Source: Jiangella alkaliphila
GTDB taxonomy: Bacteria > Actinomycetota > Actinomycetes > Jiangellales > Jiangellaceae
DNA length: 64,000 nt
Reading direction: 5' to 3'
NCBI RefSeq assembly: GCF_900105925.1
Contig: NZ_LT629791.1
Coordinates: 5,240,001-5,304,000, forward strand
The notes under the pieces are model-generated. The model saw nothing but the letters and a program-made list of their open reading frames with translations. It had not been told where the DNA came from and ran no database searches. Shown piece by piece: positions 27,300 through 36,000 of the stretch. Positions within the stretch are counted from its first letter, which is position 1, and every line of letters starts with the position of its first letter. A program made the position numbers and the translations under genes.

Positions 27300-27433
27300 G
27301 CGACCGCCTCCGGGGAATGGACGACGAGCCCCCATGCTCAACCGGCCTGACTACGTGTCTCGACAGTAGTGACAACGTATACGGCGGCGCCGCGTGCGCA
27401 CCAGCCGTCGCGGCCGGATCGACCCTGGACGCG

Positions 27434-27483
27434 CCGAAGCCCCGGCCCGCACACCACTTGGGTGCGCGGGGCCGGGGCTTCGG
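27434..27483 (-). terminator. Terminator of rpsA
   Basis: CCGAAGCCCCGGCC at the left pairs with GGCCGGGGCTTCGG at the right (14 bp), and the stem continues imperfectly inward through GCACACC/GGGTGCG. It starts 20 bases past the rpsA stop codon. The strong GC stem suits intrinsic termination without a long U-run. Confidence 0.8.
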
Positions 27484-27503
27484 TCAGGTGCTGACCGGCT
27501 GGA

Positions 27504-28994
27504 TCAGTTGCCGGTGAGCTTCTCGCGAAGCGCCTGGAGCGCTTCGTCGGACGCCAGCGTGCCGGCGCCCTCTTCGTCCTCGCTCGCGCCGCCGGAGGAG
27601 TAGGTGGACGGGCTGTCGGCCTTCGCCTCGGCGTCGGCCTCCTGCGCGCTCTCGATCTGGGACTTGTGCGCTTCCCAGCGAGCGTGGGCCTCGGCGTACT
27701 GCCGCTCCCACTCCTCACGCTGCTTCTCGTAGCCCTCGAGCCAGTCGTTGGTCTCGGGGTCGAAGCCCTCGGGGTACTTGTAGTTCCCCTCGGCGTCGTA
27801 GTCGGCGGCCATGCCGTACAGCGTCGGGTCGAAGTGCTCGCTGACGTGCGCGGCGGTGTCGCCCTCGTTGGCCTGCTTCAGCGACAGCGAGATGCGTCGA
27901 CGCTCGAGGTCGATGTCGATGACCTTGACCATGACGTCCTTGCCGACGGTGACGACCTGCTCGGGCACCTCGACGTGGCGCTCGGCCAGCTCGGAGATGT
28001 GCACGAGGCCCTCGATGCCGTCCTCGACGCGAACGAACGCGCCGAACGGGACGAGCTTGGTGACCTTGCCGGGCACGATCTGGCCGATCTGGTGGATCCG
28101 GGCGAACTGCTGCCACGGGTCCTCGAGGGTGGCCTTGAGCGACAGGGACACGCGCTCGCGGTCCATGTCGACGTCGAGCACCTCGACGGTGACCTCCTGG
28201 CCGACCTCGACCACCTCGGAGGGGTGGTCGATGTGCTTCCAGGAGAGCTCCGAGACGTGCACCAGGCCGTCGACGCCGCCGAGATCGACGAACGCGCCGA
28301 AGTTGACGATCGAGGAGACCACGCCGGAGCGGATCTGCCCCTTCTGCAGCGTCTGCAGGAAGGTCGACCGGACCTCGGACTGGGTCTGCTCGAGCCACGC
28401 CCGGCGGGACAGGACCACGTTGTTACGGTTCTTGTCCAGCTCGATGATCTTGGCCTCGATCTCCTTGCCGACGTACGGCTGGAGGTCGCGGACCCGGCGC
28501 ATCTCGACCAGCGATGCCGGCAGGAAGCCACGGAGACCGATGTCGAGGATGAGTCCGCCCTTGACAACCTCGATGACGGTGCCCGAAACGACGCCGTCGG
28601 CCTCTTTGATCTCCTCGATCTTGCCCCAGGCGCGCTCGTACTGAGCGCGCTTCTTGGACAGGATCAGGCGGCCTTCCTTGTCCTCCTTCTGAAGGACGAG
28701 GGCCTCGACGTCGTCCCCGACGGTCACGACCTCAGACGGGTCGACATCGTGCTTGATGGACAGCTCACGCGAGGGGATGACGCCCTCGGTCTTGTAGCCG
28801 ATGTCGAGCAGGACTTCGTCCCGGTCGACCTTGACGACGGTACCGGAGACGATATCGCCGTCATTGAAGTACTTGATGGTCTCGTCGATCGCGGCGAGGA
28901 AGTCTTCCTCGGACCCGATGTCGTTGACCGCGACCTGCGTGGTCGTCCTGGGGGCCGTCGAGGTAGGCGCCTCGGCCTCGATGCTGCTCGTCAT
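27504..28994 (-). CDS. rpsA: 30S ribosomal protein S1
   Basis: S1 binds mRNA upstream of the start codon and assists initiation on the 30S subunit. The 496-residue product from ATG 28994 (MTSSIEAEAPTSTAP) has four S1 OB-fold domains, at about residues 35-105, 120-190, 205-280 and 290-365, each with the GxxVxGxV and FGAFV-type motifs (for example VNFGAFVDLGGVDGLVHVSE and VPFGAFVRVEDGIEGLVHIS). A long acidic C-terminal tail (about 400-496) is typical of actinobacterial S1, which has four rather than six domains. The frame is open to 29147, but that segment is the 5' leader. A strong sigma-70-type promoter lies 165 bases upstream and a hairpin terminator follows. Confidence 0.97.
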   Translation of the reverse strand: MTSSIEAEAPTSTAPRTTTQVAVNDIGSEEDFLAAIDETIKYFNDGDIVSGTVVKVDRDEVLLDIGYKTEGVIPSRELSIKHDVDPSEVVTVGDDVEALVLQKEDKEGRLILSKKRAQYERAWGKIEEIKEADGVVSGTVIEVVKGGLILDIGLRGFLPASLVEMRRVRDLQPYVGKEIEAKIIELDKNRNNVVLSRRAWLEQTQSEVRSTFLQTLQKGQIRSGVVSSIVNFGAFVDLGGVDGLVHVSELSWKHIDHPSEVVEVGQEVTVEVLDVDMDRERVSLSLKATLEDPWQQFARIHQIGQIVPGKVTKLVPFGAFVRVEDGIEGLVHISELAERHVEVPEQVVTVGKDVMVKVIDIDLERRRISLSLKQANEGDTAAHVSEHFDPTLYGMAADYDAEGNYKYPEGFDPETNDWLEGYEKQREEWERQYAEAHARWEAHKSQIESAQEADAEAKADSPSTYSSGGASEDEEGAGTLASDEALQALREKLTGN

Positions 28995-29377
28995 GTGGAA
29001 GGGGACTCCGGACAAGGTTCGGTGGTAGCTTGCGCGCCAGGACCCTTGGATCGCTGTGCCATCACCGACCAGGTTCTGGATCCCCTGTGCCGCCAACCGA
29101 CAATAACGAGCGCGAGCCTGCTCCGTCCGAGGTTCACACAGGCCCACAGCGCAGACACAGATTACCTGCCCGCGACGACCAGGGTCAATCGGCGCAAGGT
29201 CGCGAGTTGATCACGGCAGCGGATTCAGCTATGGGCTCACTGGAGGGCAGGCCCCCGTTCGTCGGTTCGGGTCAGAATACTCCCCTCCGGCCCGGTCGGC
29301 GGAGGTCGGTATCGCTGCAGGCGGGGACGGGTTTGCCGGCGGCGGGCAGCGCCGGTGACCGTCGCGCCGTGGCGCGG
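28995..29377. other. rpsA 5' leader and gap before the DUF3068 gene
   Basis: This 383-base gap holds the rpsA promoter (29159-29188) and a leader of about 155 bases transcribed on the minus strand. Such a leader leaves room for autoregulation, but I recognise no conserved motif. From 29189 to 29377 I see only GC-rich DNA; an imperfect hairpin (about 29356-29380) reaches the stop codon of the DUF3068 gene upstream on the minus strand and might terminate it. Confidence 0.45.
29159..29188 (-). promoter_or_regulatory. rpsA: Sigma-70-type promoter of rpsA
   Basis: On the minus strand TTGACC (29188-29183) and TAATCT (29164-29159) are separated by 18 bases, an excellent vegetative promoter for an actinobacterium. 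Transcription would start near 29152, about 158 bases before the rpsA start codon. Confidence 0.72.
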
Positions 29378-31654
29378 TCAGTAGCGGTGCAGGCTGCCCG
29401 CGGACTGGCCGTCCTCGTCGAACTCGTCGAACAGCCCGTCGTCGTCGCGGGCGCGGCGGCGGCCCTTGGCGGGCGCCTGGGCCTTGGACGCCGCGTCGGC
29501 GTCGGGCGTGGACTCGGGCCGGGACGCCGGGCTCGCGGGCTGTGGTTCGGGCGCCGTAGAGGCCTGCCCGGCGGGCGCCCGGTCGGGGGCGGACGGCTGC
29601 GCGGCGGGCTGCGCCCCGCCGGCGAGGTCGGGGTGCTCCTGGGCGAACCGGTCCAGCTCGGCGCGGGCCTGGTCGAGGCGGGCGAGGTCGGTGCGGGCGC
29701 GGTCCAGCTCGGCGGACTCGTGACCGCCTGACGGCTGTGCTGCGGGTGCGGGTGCGGGGTCGTCCAGCGAGTGGCCGGGATCGGTGTAGGCGCCCGACGG
29801 CTGCGCCGACGGCGACCGGTCGTCCAGCGAGTGGTCGAAGTCGGTGTGAGCACCCGCCGGGTCGGCGGCCGGCAAGCGGTCGTCCGGCGAGGGGCCGGGG
29901 TCGGCGGGCTGCTCCGGAGCGAGCGGGCCGGTCAGCGACTCCCCGGCCGGCGACTCGCCGAGCAGCGACTGGGCCGACGGCGCCTGCGACTGCGCCCGGC
30001 CCACCGGCGGCCGGACGGCTCCCGGCTGCGGGCGGCGGCGTGGCAACGGCCGCTCCCCCGGCGTCGGGCCGGCCGGCGGGGTCTGGCCGGCCTGATCGGC
30101 AGACGCGGCGGGATCGGCCCCGACGGCGTGATCGGCCGACGTGGTGGGGTCGGTCTGGTTCGCCCAGGCGGACGGGTCCGCCGCCGCGATGCGGTCGGCG
30201 CGGGTGACGTGGCCGCCCCGCGCGGCGAGGTCGGCCTGGCTCGCCCATGGGGACGGTGCGGCCTGGGCGGACTCCGCCGCCGGTTCACGGAGAGCCGCCG
30301 ACTCGCCCGTCGCGGACTGGTCGGGCGCGGCGAAGTGGCCGGTCGTGGCACTGGGTGCGGTCTCGACGTGCAGCCGCGGCTCCTCGGCGTACGTCGCCGC
30401 CTCGGCCGGCGGGTCGTCATAGCGCGACGGCTCCTCGGCCCGGCCGTCGCCGTAGCGGACGCTGTCGGCTCGGCCGCCGCCGTGCTGGGCGTCCTGGTAC
30501 GGGGCGGACTCGTACCGGGGCTCGTCGTAGCGCGCGACGCGCGGCGGCTGGTAGCCGACCGGCTCCTGGACCCGGGTCTGGCCGGCCAGGGCGGCATCGG
30601 CGGACGCGGCGCTGCGGGTCCGCGGCCGCACCGGCGCCCGCTCCTCCACCGGCCGCGCGCCGGCACCGTCGTCGTCGGGAAGCGGCGCCCGCCGTTTGCC
30701 GGGATAGTTGCCCCGGCGAGCCAGCAACAGCCCGACGATCACGAAGAGCAGGCCACCGGCCGCCGCGGCGATCGGGACGGTGTCGCGGACGAGGGCGAGG
30801 CGGTCGGCGCTCGAGGCGAACTCGTCGACGTTGGCGGCGACCTGGTCGTCGGTGTAGGCGAGCGTGCCCTGGACGATCGTCGGGCCGCGGGTGCCCTCGA
30901 AGTCGAGGTAGGAGTCCTGCACCTCCTGGCCCTTGATGATCGCGCCGGTGTGCGGCTCGACCCAGATGGTGCGGGTGTTGCTGTAGATGCGGTCGGCGAC
31001 GATCGACCCGGCCGCGCCGAACAGGGCGCCGGGGATCTCCAGCGCCGACACCGGCGTCGGCTCGACGACCTGCTCGAAGACGTAGACCGGGAGGCCCTCG
31101 AGCGTCGTCTCGCTCTGGAACTCCATGGGCCGGGTGTCCTGGATGGTGGAGTCCCAGAACGGGTACGACCGCTGCTCGGTACCGAACGGCAGCTTGAAGT
31201 AGTAGCCCTCGTGCTCGACGTCGTCGCGGTCGGCGGGCTCGCCGGTGGGCGTGTAGTACTGGTCGTAGCCGTCGACGGCCTCGGCGGTGTGCCGGTCGAA
31301 CGCGACCCGCTCCTCGTAGTACGAGAGGACGTTCTCCTCGGGCGTAGCGCCCGCGCCGAGCTCGTCGAACGTCGTGACGCTGGTGTCCCACACGGCGGTG
31401 TCGCCGGTGCTGTCGCCCTGGTCCGGAATGATGCGGCGCACGTTGCGGATGTCGGTGACGCGCTCGACCTCGCCCTCCTGACGCACGACGGCGCCGAGGT
31501 CGAGGACGGTGACGTCAGTACCCGTGGACACCCGCTCCGCGACGTCGTTGGAGACGACCGCCAGCCGCGGATAGGCGTACCAGCGAGACAGCGGCGCGAG
31601 CACCAACATCAACACGCCCAGTCCCACCAGGACCAGGCCGATACTGCGCCGCAT
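29378..31654 (-). CDS. DUF3068 (PorA-family-like) membrane protein with a long disordered tail
   Basis: A 758-residue protein from ATG 31654, with GAGGAG ahead of it. It has an N-terminal transmembrane helix (SIGLVLVGLGVLMLVLAPL, residues 4-22), an extracytoplasmic DUF3068 domain to about residue 285 (NVLSYYEERVAFDR, YTPTGEPADRDD, GLPVYVFEQ), a second transmembrane helix at about 289-313, then about 440 residues rich in Pro, Ala, Ser, Asp, Gln and Arg that look disordered and would be cytoplasmic. The fold is found in mycobacteria beside cell-wall arabinan and glycosyltransferase genes, as here. Its exact role is unknown. The long tail exceeds what I expect for the family. Confidence 0.82.
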   Translation of the reverse strand: MRRSIGLVLVGLGVLMLVLAPLSRWYAYPRLAVVSNDVAERVSTGTDVTVLDLGAVVRQEGEVERVTDIRNVRRIIPDQGDSTGDTAVWDTSVTTFDELGAGATPEENVLSYYEERVAFDRHTAEAVDGYDQYYTPTGEPADRDDVEHEGYYFKLPFGTEQRSYPFWDSTIQDTRPMEFQSETTLEGLPVYVFEQVVEPTPVSALEIPGALFGAAGSIVADRIYSNTRTIWVEPHTGAIIKGQEVQDSYLDFEGTRGPTIVQGTLAYTDDQVAANVDEFASSADRLALVRDTVPIAAAAGGLLFVIVGLLLARRGNYPGKRRAPLPDDDGAGARPVEERAPVRPRTRSAASADAALAGQTRVQEPVGYQPPRVARYDEPRYESAPYQDAQHGGGRADSVRYGDGRAEEPSRYDDPPAEAATYAEEPRLHVETAPSATTGHFAAPDQSATGESAALREPAAESAQAAPSPWASQADLAARGGHVTRADRIAAADPSAWANQTDPTTSADHAVGADPAASADQAGQTPPAGPTPGERPLPRRRPQPGAVRPPVGRAQSQAPSAQSLLGESPAGESLTGPLAPEQPADPGPSPDDRLPAADPAGAHTDFDHSLDDRSPSAQPSGAYTDPGHSLDDPAPAPAAQPSGGHESAELDRARTDLARLDQARAELDRFAQEHPDLAGGAQPAAQPSAPDRAPAGQASTAPEPQPASPASRPESTPDADAASKAQAPAKGRRRARDDDGLFDEFDEDGQSAGSLHRY

Positions 31655-31899
31655 GGACAAGCCTCTCCTCGGATCGGGGTCTCCGCGCGGCCCGCGTGAG
31701 ACCACCGCCGGGCGCGGCCCCGGGGCGGCACAGGGGCTCTTCGTGAACCTACCCTCCGATCCGAGCCCGTGCATGCCACTCCGCAACATCGCACCCGATC
31801 AGGGCCCTCCTCGTCCACAACCCGCCGGCGGAAAGCCTGCTGTCCACAGATTGGTGATCGGGCCTGGCGACGGCCGCCCGGCCCGCTGAAAGTGGTCGC

Positions 31900-32964
31900 A
31901 TGACCGCTCGGTTGCGCACCCTCCCACCCGACGTGGCGGAGCTGCTCGTCCGCCGCCACGGCGTGGTCGACCTCGCGACCGCGGCGCGGGCAGGCGTGGA
32001 GGAGGGCCGGCTGCGCCGCTTGGCCGCCGCCGAGCTGTTGGTCCGGCTCGCCCCCGGCTGCTACGCCTCGGCCGCAGTACTGTCCGCGGCGTCGTCCTGG
32101 GAACGTCATCGGCTCAGGTCGCGAGCGTTCGCCCTCTTCAGCGACGGTTCCACCGTCCTGACCGGATGGTCCGCGGCGGTGATGTGGCACCTGCCGACGG
32201 TCGGGCCGCCACCGGCGCGGGTGACGGCGATCCGGCCGCATGGCGCCGGCAGCGTCCGGCACGGCCGCTACGCCGACGTCCGGATCGTCACGGTCCCGCC
32301 CGGCCAGCTGCGGCGAGCTCAGGACATCGACCTCGTGAGTCCGGCCTGGGCCGTGCTCGACGCCGCGCGGTCGGGGGCGATCGTGCCCGCCCTCGTCGCG
32401 GACGACGCCGCGACCGCGTCGGGTGATGACCTGGCGGCGACGGTGCTCGCCATGGCCCGGTGGCCGGGGGTCGGGCGCGCGCGATGGGTCGCCGAGCACG
32501 CCGACCCGCTGGCGGAGTCGCCCCTGGAGACGCTCGGGCGGTTCACGTGCCTGCAGTTCGACCTGCCGCTTCCGGTCGCCAACGCGTGGGTCGGGGCGGT
32601 CGGGCCGGAGTATCGCGTCGACGGGCTGTGGCCACACCACGGCGTCGCGTTCGAAGCCGACGGCGCACTGAAGTACGACAACCGGCCCGACGCGTCGCTG
32701 ATCGTCGCCCGGCAGGGCGAACGCGAGTGGCGGCTCCGGCGTCTCGGCCTGGACGTCGTCCGGTTCGGCTGGGACGTCGCATGGCGGAACCGGGACGAGC
32801 TGGCCGCCCGGTTCGCCGCCGTCCTGCGCGACAACGCCGGCCGGGATCGGCCGGTGCGCTGGTGGAAGCACCTGCCCGGGATCGGCGCCGTCGAGCCCCA
32901 ACCGGCCGACTGGCCGTCGCGGCAACCGAGCGGGGTGGTCCTGCCCGCCGGCTGGAACCGCTGA
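31900..32964 (+). CDS. AbiEi-like N-terminal domain fused to a DUF559/Vsr-like nuclease fold
   Basis: A 354-residue protein. The N-terminus (VAELLVRRHGVVDLATAARA then GVEEGRLRRLAAAELLVRL) matches the winged-helix AbiEi antitoxin domain of type IV toxin-antitoxin systems. The C-terminal region (SPLETLGRF, VDGLWPHHGVAFEADGALKY, WRLRRLGLDVVRFGWDVA) resembles the PD-(D/E)XK fold of DUF559/Vsr-like proteins, with E, D and E-x-D positions retained. No AbiEii toxin is adjacent, so it is a solitary protein, as in many actinobacteria. It may regulate or bind DNA; a defence role is speculative. The start ATG 31900 has only a weak ribosome-binding site. It is convergent with the AftD-like gene. Confidence 0.75.
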   Translation: MTARLRTLPPDVAELLVRRHGVVDLATAARAGVEEGRLRRLAAAELLVRLAPGCYASAAVLSAASSWERHRLRSRAFALFSDGSTVLTGWSAAVMWHLPTVGPPPARVTAIRPHGAGSVRHGRYADVRIVTVPPGQLRRAQDIDLVSPAWAVLDAARSGAIVPALVADDAATASGDDLAATVLAMARWPGVGRARWVAEHADPLAESPLETLGRFTCLQFDLPLPVANAWVGAVGPEYRVDGLWPHHGVAFEADGALKYDNRPDASLIVARQGEREWRLRRLGLDVVRFGWDVAWRNRDELAARFAAVLRDNAGRDRPVRWWKHLPGIGAVEPQPADWPSRQPSGVVLPAGWNR

Positions 32965-32975
32965 CACCCGCTCAA

Positions 32976-33051
32976 CCGGTGGATGCTCGATTTTCCGGCG
33001 CGTGGGAGGTCGAACGGCCGGTCACTCGCCGGAAATTCGGGTATCCACCGG
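32976..33051. terminator. Large bidirectional hairpin between the AbiEi-like and AftD-like genes
   Basis: A stem of about 25 bp with some four mismatches: CCGGTGGATGCTCGATTTTC (from 32976) pairs with the complement ending at 33051, closing with CCGGCG/CGCCGG. The right arm lies inside the last codons of the AftD-like gene. The two genes converge here, so it can serve both. Confidence 0.7.
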
Positions 33052-36000
33052 ATCCGCGGACATCGCGCGGCGACGGCGTGACCCGGCGGGCACGGGGCCG
33101 GTCGCCGTCGGGTCGAGCATGGCGTCGATCCGCACGTACTCGTCGTCCTCGGGCGCAGTGCCGGGACGCTGCCAGGCGACCGAGCCGATGACGGCGAGCG
33201 CGATGGCGATCAGCACGAGCCCCTGCGCGACAGCCGAGTGGGCGCCCGGGTCAGGCCCCGGCCACGGGTTCAGCGCGACGACGATGCCGGCCAGCAGGAC
33301 GGCGCCGGCGGCCAGCGCGGGCGCCAACCGGGTCAGCCACGGACGCCCGGGACCGGCGAGGAGGACGACGGCGCCGACGGCGGCAGCGGCGAGGCCGGCC
33401 GCCCCGCCGAGCAGCGTCAGCACCACCGCGCCGAGCAGGATGACCGGCGCCGCCCGCTGCCGGCGGTGCCGGGCCAGCGGCCGGGCCGTGACCGGTGGCC
33501 GCAACGGCTGGACCTCGTCCGACCCGAGCGGCACCGTCCGCCGCGCACGCCGTCCACCGGCGGCGACGGTCTCGCGCGGCACGCGCTGCGCGGGCACCGG
33601 CGACGGCGCCGCCGGCACCTTCGTCCCGCGCCAGGCCAGCACGCCGACCACCAGCACGGCGCCGAGGCCAGCCAGCAACGCCCACCGATACGGCTGGTCC
33701 GGCCCGTACGTCAGCCGCACGACGCCGGCCTGGCCCACCGGCAGCACGAAGCCCTGCGCCCAGCCGTCCAGCCGCACCGGCTCGAGCGTCTGCCCGTTCA
33801 GCGTCGCCGACCACCCGGTGTTGAGGTTCTCCGTGACGGTGAGGACGGCTGGCTCGTCGCGGGCGGGGACGACGACCTCGCGGGAAGCCGCGCCCCACGT
33901 CTGCACGGTGACGTCCAGCGACGGCGGCGGCTCCGGGGCCTCGTCGACCGGCCGCAGGGCCACCGACTCCGGCCGCACGGCGCCGGTGGACCGGACGACG
34001 ACGTCGTGCGCGCCCTCGTCCAGCGGCACCGGACGAGCGCCGTCGCCGCACGGCAGGACGTCCAGCCGCCGCCCGCGCAGCAGGTCGCCGACGGTCGTCT
34101 CGATCCGCGTCGTCACGACCGACCCGTCGATCGTCAGCGGCGGCCCGTCGCCACAGGCGATCGTCACCTCGCGCGACTCGTCGACCGGCAGCCGCAGGTC
34201 GTCCGCACCCAGCACCTCGACCTCGGACACCCCGGCCGGCAGCACCGAGCGCAGCCCGAACGACGGGTCGCGGTCCTCGACCTCGGCGACCTCGACGATC
34301 TCGATGGTCAGCTCGTCGGTGCGTACCGGCTCCGGGAACGTGACGGTGCCGTCGTCGGCGACGCCGGCCTGGAACCGCGCGTCGCCGGCCCGCACCTCGA
34401 CCATGCTCGGCCGCGACGCCGACAGCCACGGCTGCACCTCCAGCCGCAGTCCTTCGACGGTCCGCCGCGGCCCCCAGCTCAGCGTCAGCGCCGGCGCCTC
34501 GTCGTCGGGCGCGGCCACCCAGCCGGTGCCGGGGTCGTGGTCGACGGCCGCCTGCGGGCGCCCGAGCGGGTCGGTCACGGCGCGCGAGCTGGCCGTCGCG
34601 ACGATCGCGTCCGGGTCCGGCGCGATCAGCTCCTCCAGCGACCGGCCGGGCCGAGGCCGCGCCGTCAGCTCCGCCTCGTACTCCGCCGCGGCCGCCAGTT
34701 CGGCGCTGCGCCGCAGGTCGCGGTTCTCCTCGCCAGGACGGGCCAGCTGCCGGGCGCACCGTGCGACCCGGGTGTCGCCCGACGTCGTCGCGACGCACTC
34801 GCCGCGGCGGCCGTCGGCGACGGCGAAGACCAGCGTGGCCGGCGCGGGCTCGCCGGAGCCGGATCCGCCGAGGTCGGCCGGCGTCACGGGCGGCACCTCG
34901 AGCGTGCGGGTCACGGTCAGGTCGGGGACGGCCAGCTCGCGGATCCCGACGCCGCTGACGGTCCCCTCGCCGACGCCGACGACGGTCACCCGCAAGGTGG
35001 TCGTCTCGCCGGACGGGACGGCGAGCACCTGCGCGCCGCCGTCGGGTTGCAGGTCGCTCTCCAGGATGCCGGTGTCGGTCTGGACGGCGACGCGCTGCAG
35101 CGGCGCGCTGACCGGCCCGCCCACCAGCGGCGTCAGCTCGACCGACGAGACCCGGCGCGGCTCGTCGAAGGTCAGCTCCAGCCACTGCCCGACGGCGCTG
35201 CCGTACTCCCCCGACACCCAGCTGGTCCCGAGGTCGCCGTCGACGGCGGCCCACGGCGAGTTCTCCGCGCCGCGCGCCATCGTCGCCCGCGGGTCCGAGC
35301 CTGACGACGACGCCGTCACCGACTCGACCCCGGAGACGACGGCGACGGTCTCGCGCGCGGGGTCGTCGACCGGCAGGAAGTCGCGCACCACCCGGCCCAG
35401 TCCCCCGCCCTCGCCGGCGGCCAGCACCTCGGTGGTGTTGTCGCGGCTGGCGCCGAACCAGACGGCCCGGCGGCGCAGCCCGTCGGTGACGACGGGGACC
35501 GGGTTCGGGTCGGCGATCCCGGCGCCGTCGCCGGCCACGAACGCCGCCCGCCCGTCCAGTAGCCCGGCGTCGCCCGCCGTCAGCAGCGACTCCGGGCCGC
35601 CGGACATCCGCACCGTGCCGTTCAGCGGGTATGCCTGGACGCGGTACTCCTCGACCTCGGGGTCGGCGATCGTGAAGACCTCGACGGCCGGGTAGTCGAC
35701 GTCGAGCCGGGAGTCCGTCGCGGACGAGGGGTCGTCGACGGCGCCGACCTGCGGCCCGAACGTCGCGACCCGCTCCGCGCCGGGCAGGTCGGCGATGGCC
35801 TGGTGGACCAGCGCGGCGCGCGGCGCGTCGGTGCGGGACCGGTCGAGGTCGTTGCGGACGACGAGGTGGGTGACGCCCGCGCGGCGCAGCGTGTCGACGA
35901 CGCCGGCGCCGCCCTCGCCGGCCGCGATGCGGGCCTCGACGGCGTCCAGCAGCCGGATGTTGCCCGCCGACGAGAGCGGGACGGAGTCGCGCACGGCCCA

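Noticed and set aside
29356-29380. Terminator of the DUF3068 gene
   Set aside because: The TGACC/GGTCA stem has a bulge and only a two-base loop and overlaps the stop codon. It is mentioned in the gap entry but is too weak to list as a separate terminator.
31900-32964. Complete type IV toxin-antitoxin system
   Set aside because: Only an AbiEi-like domain is present. No AbiEii nucleotidyltransferase is encoded on either side.
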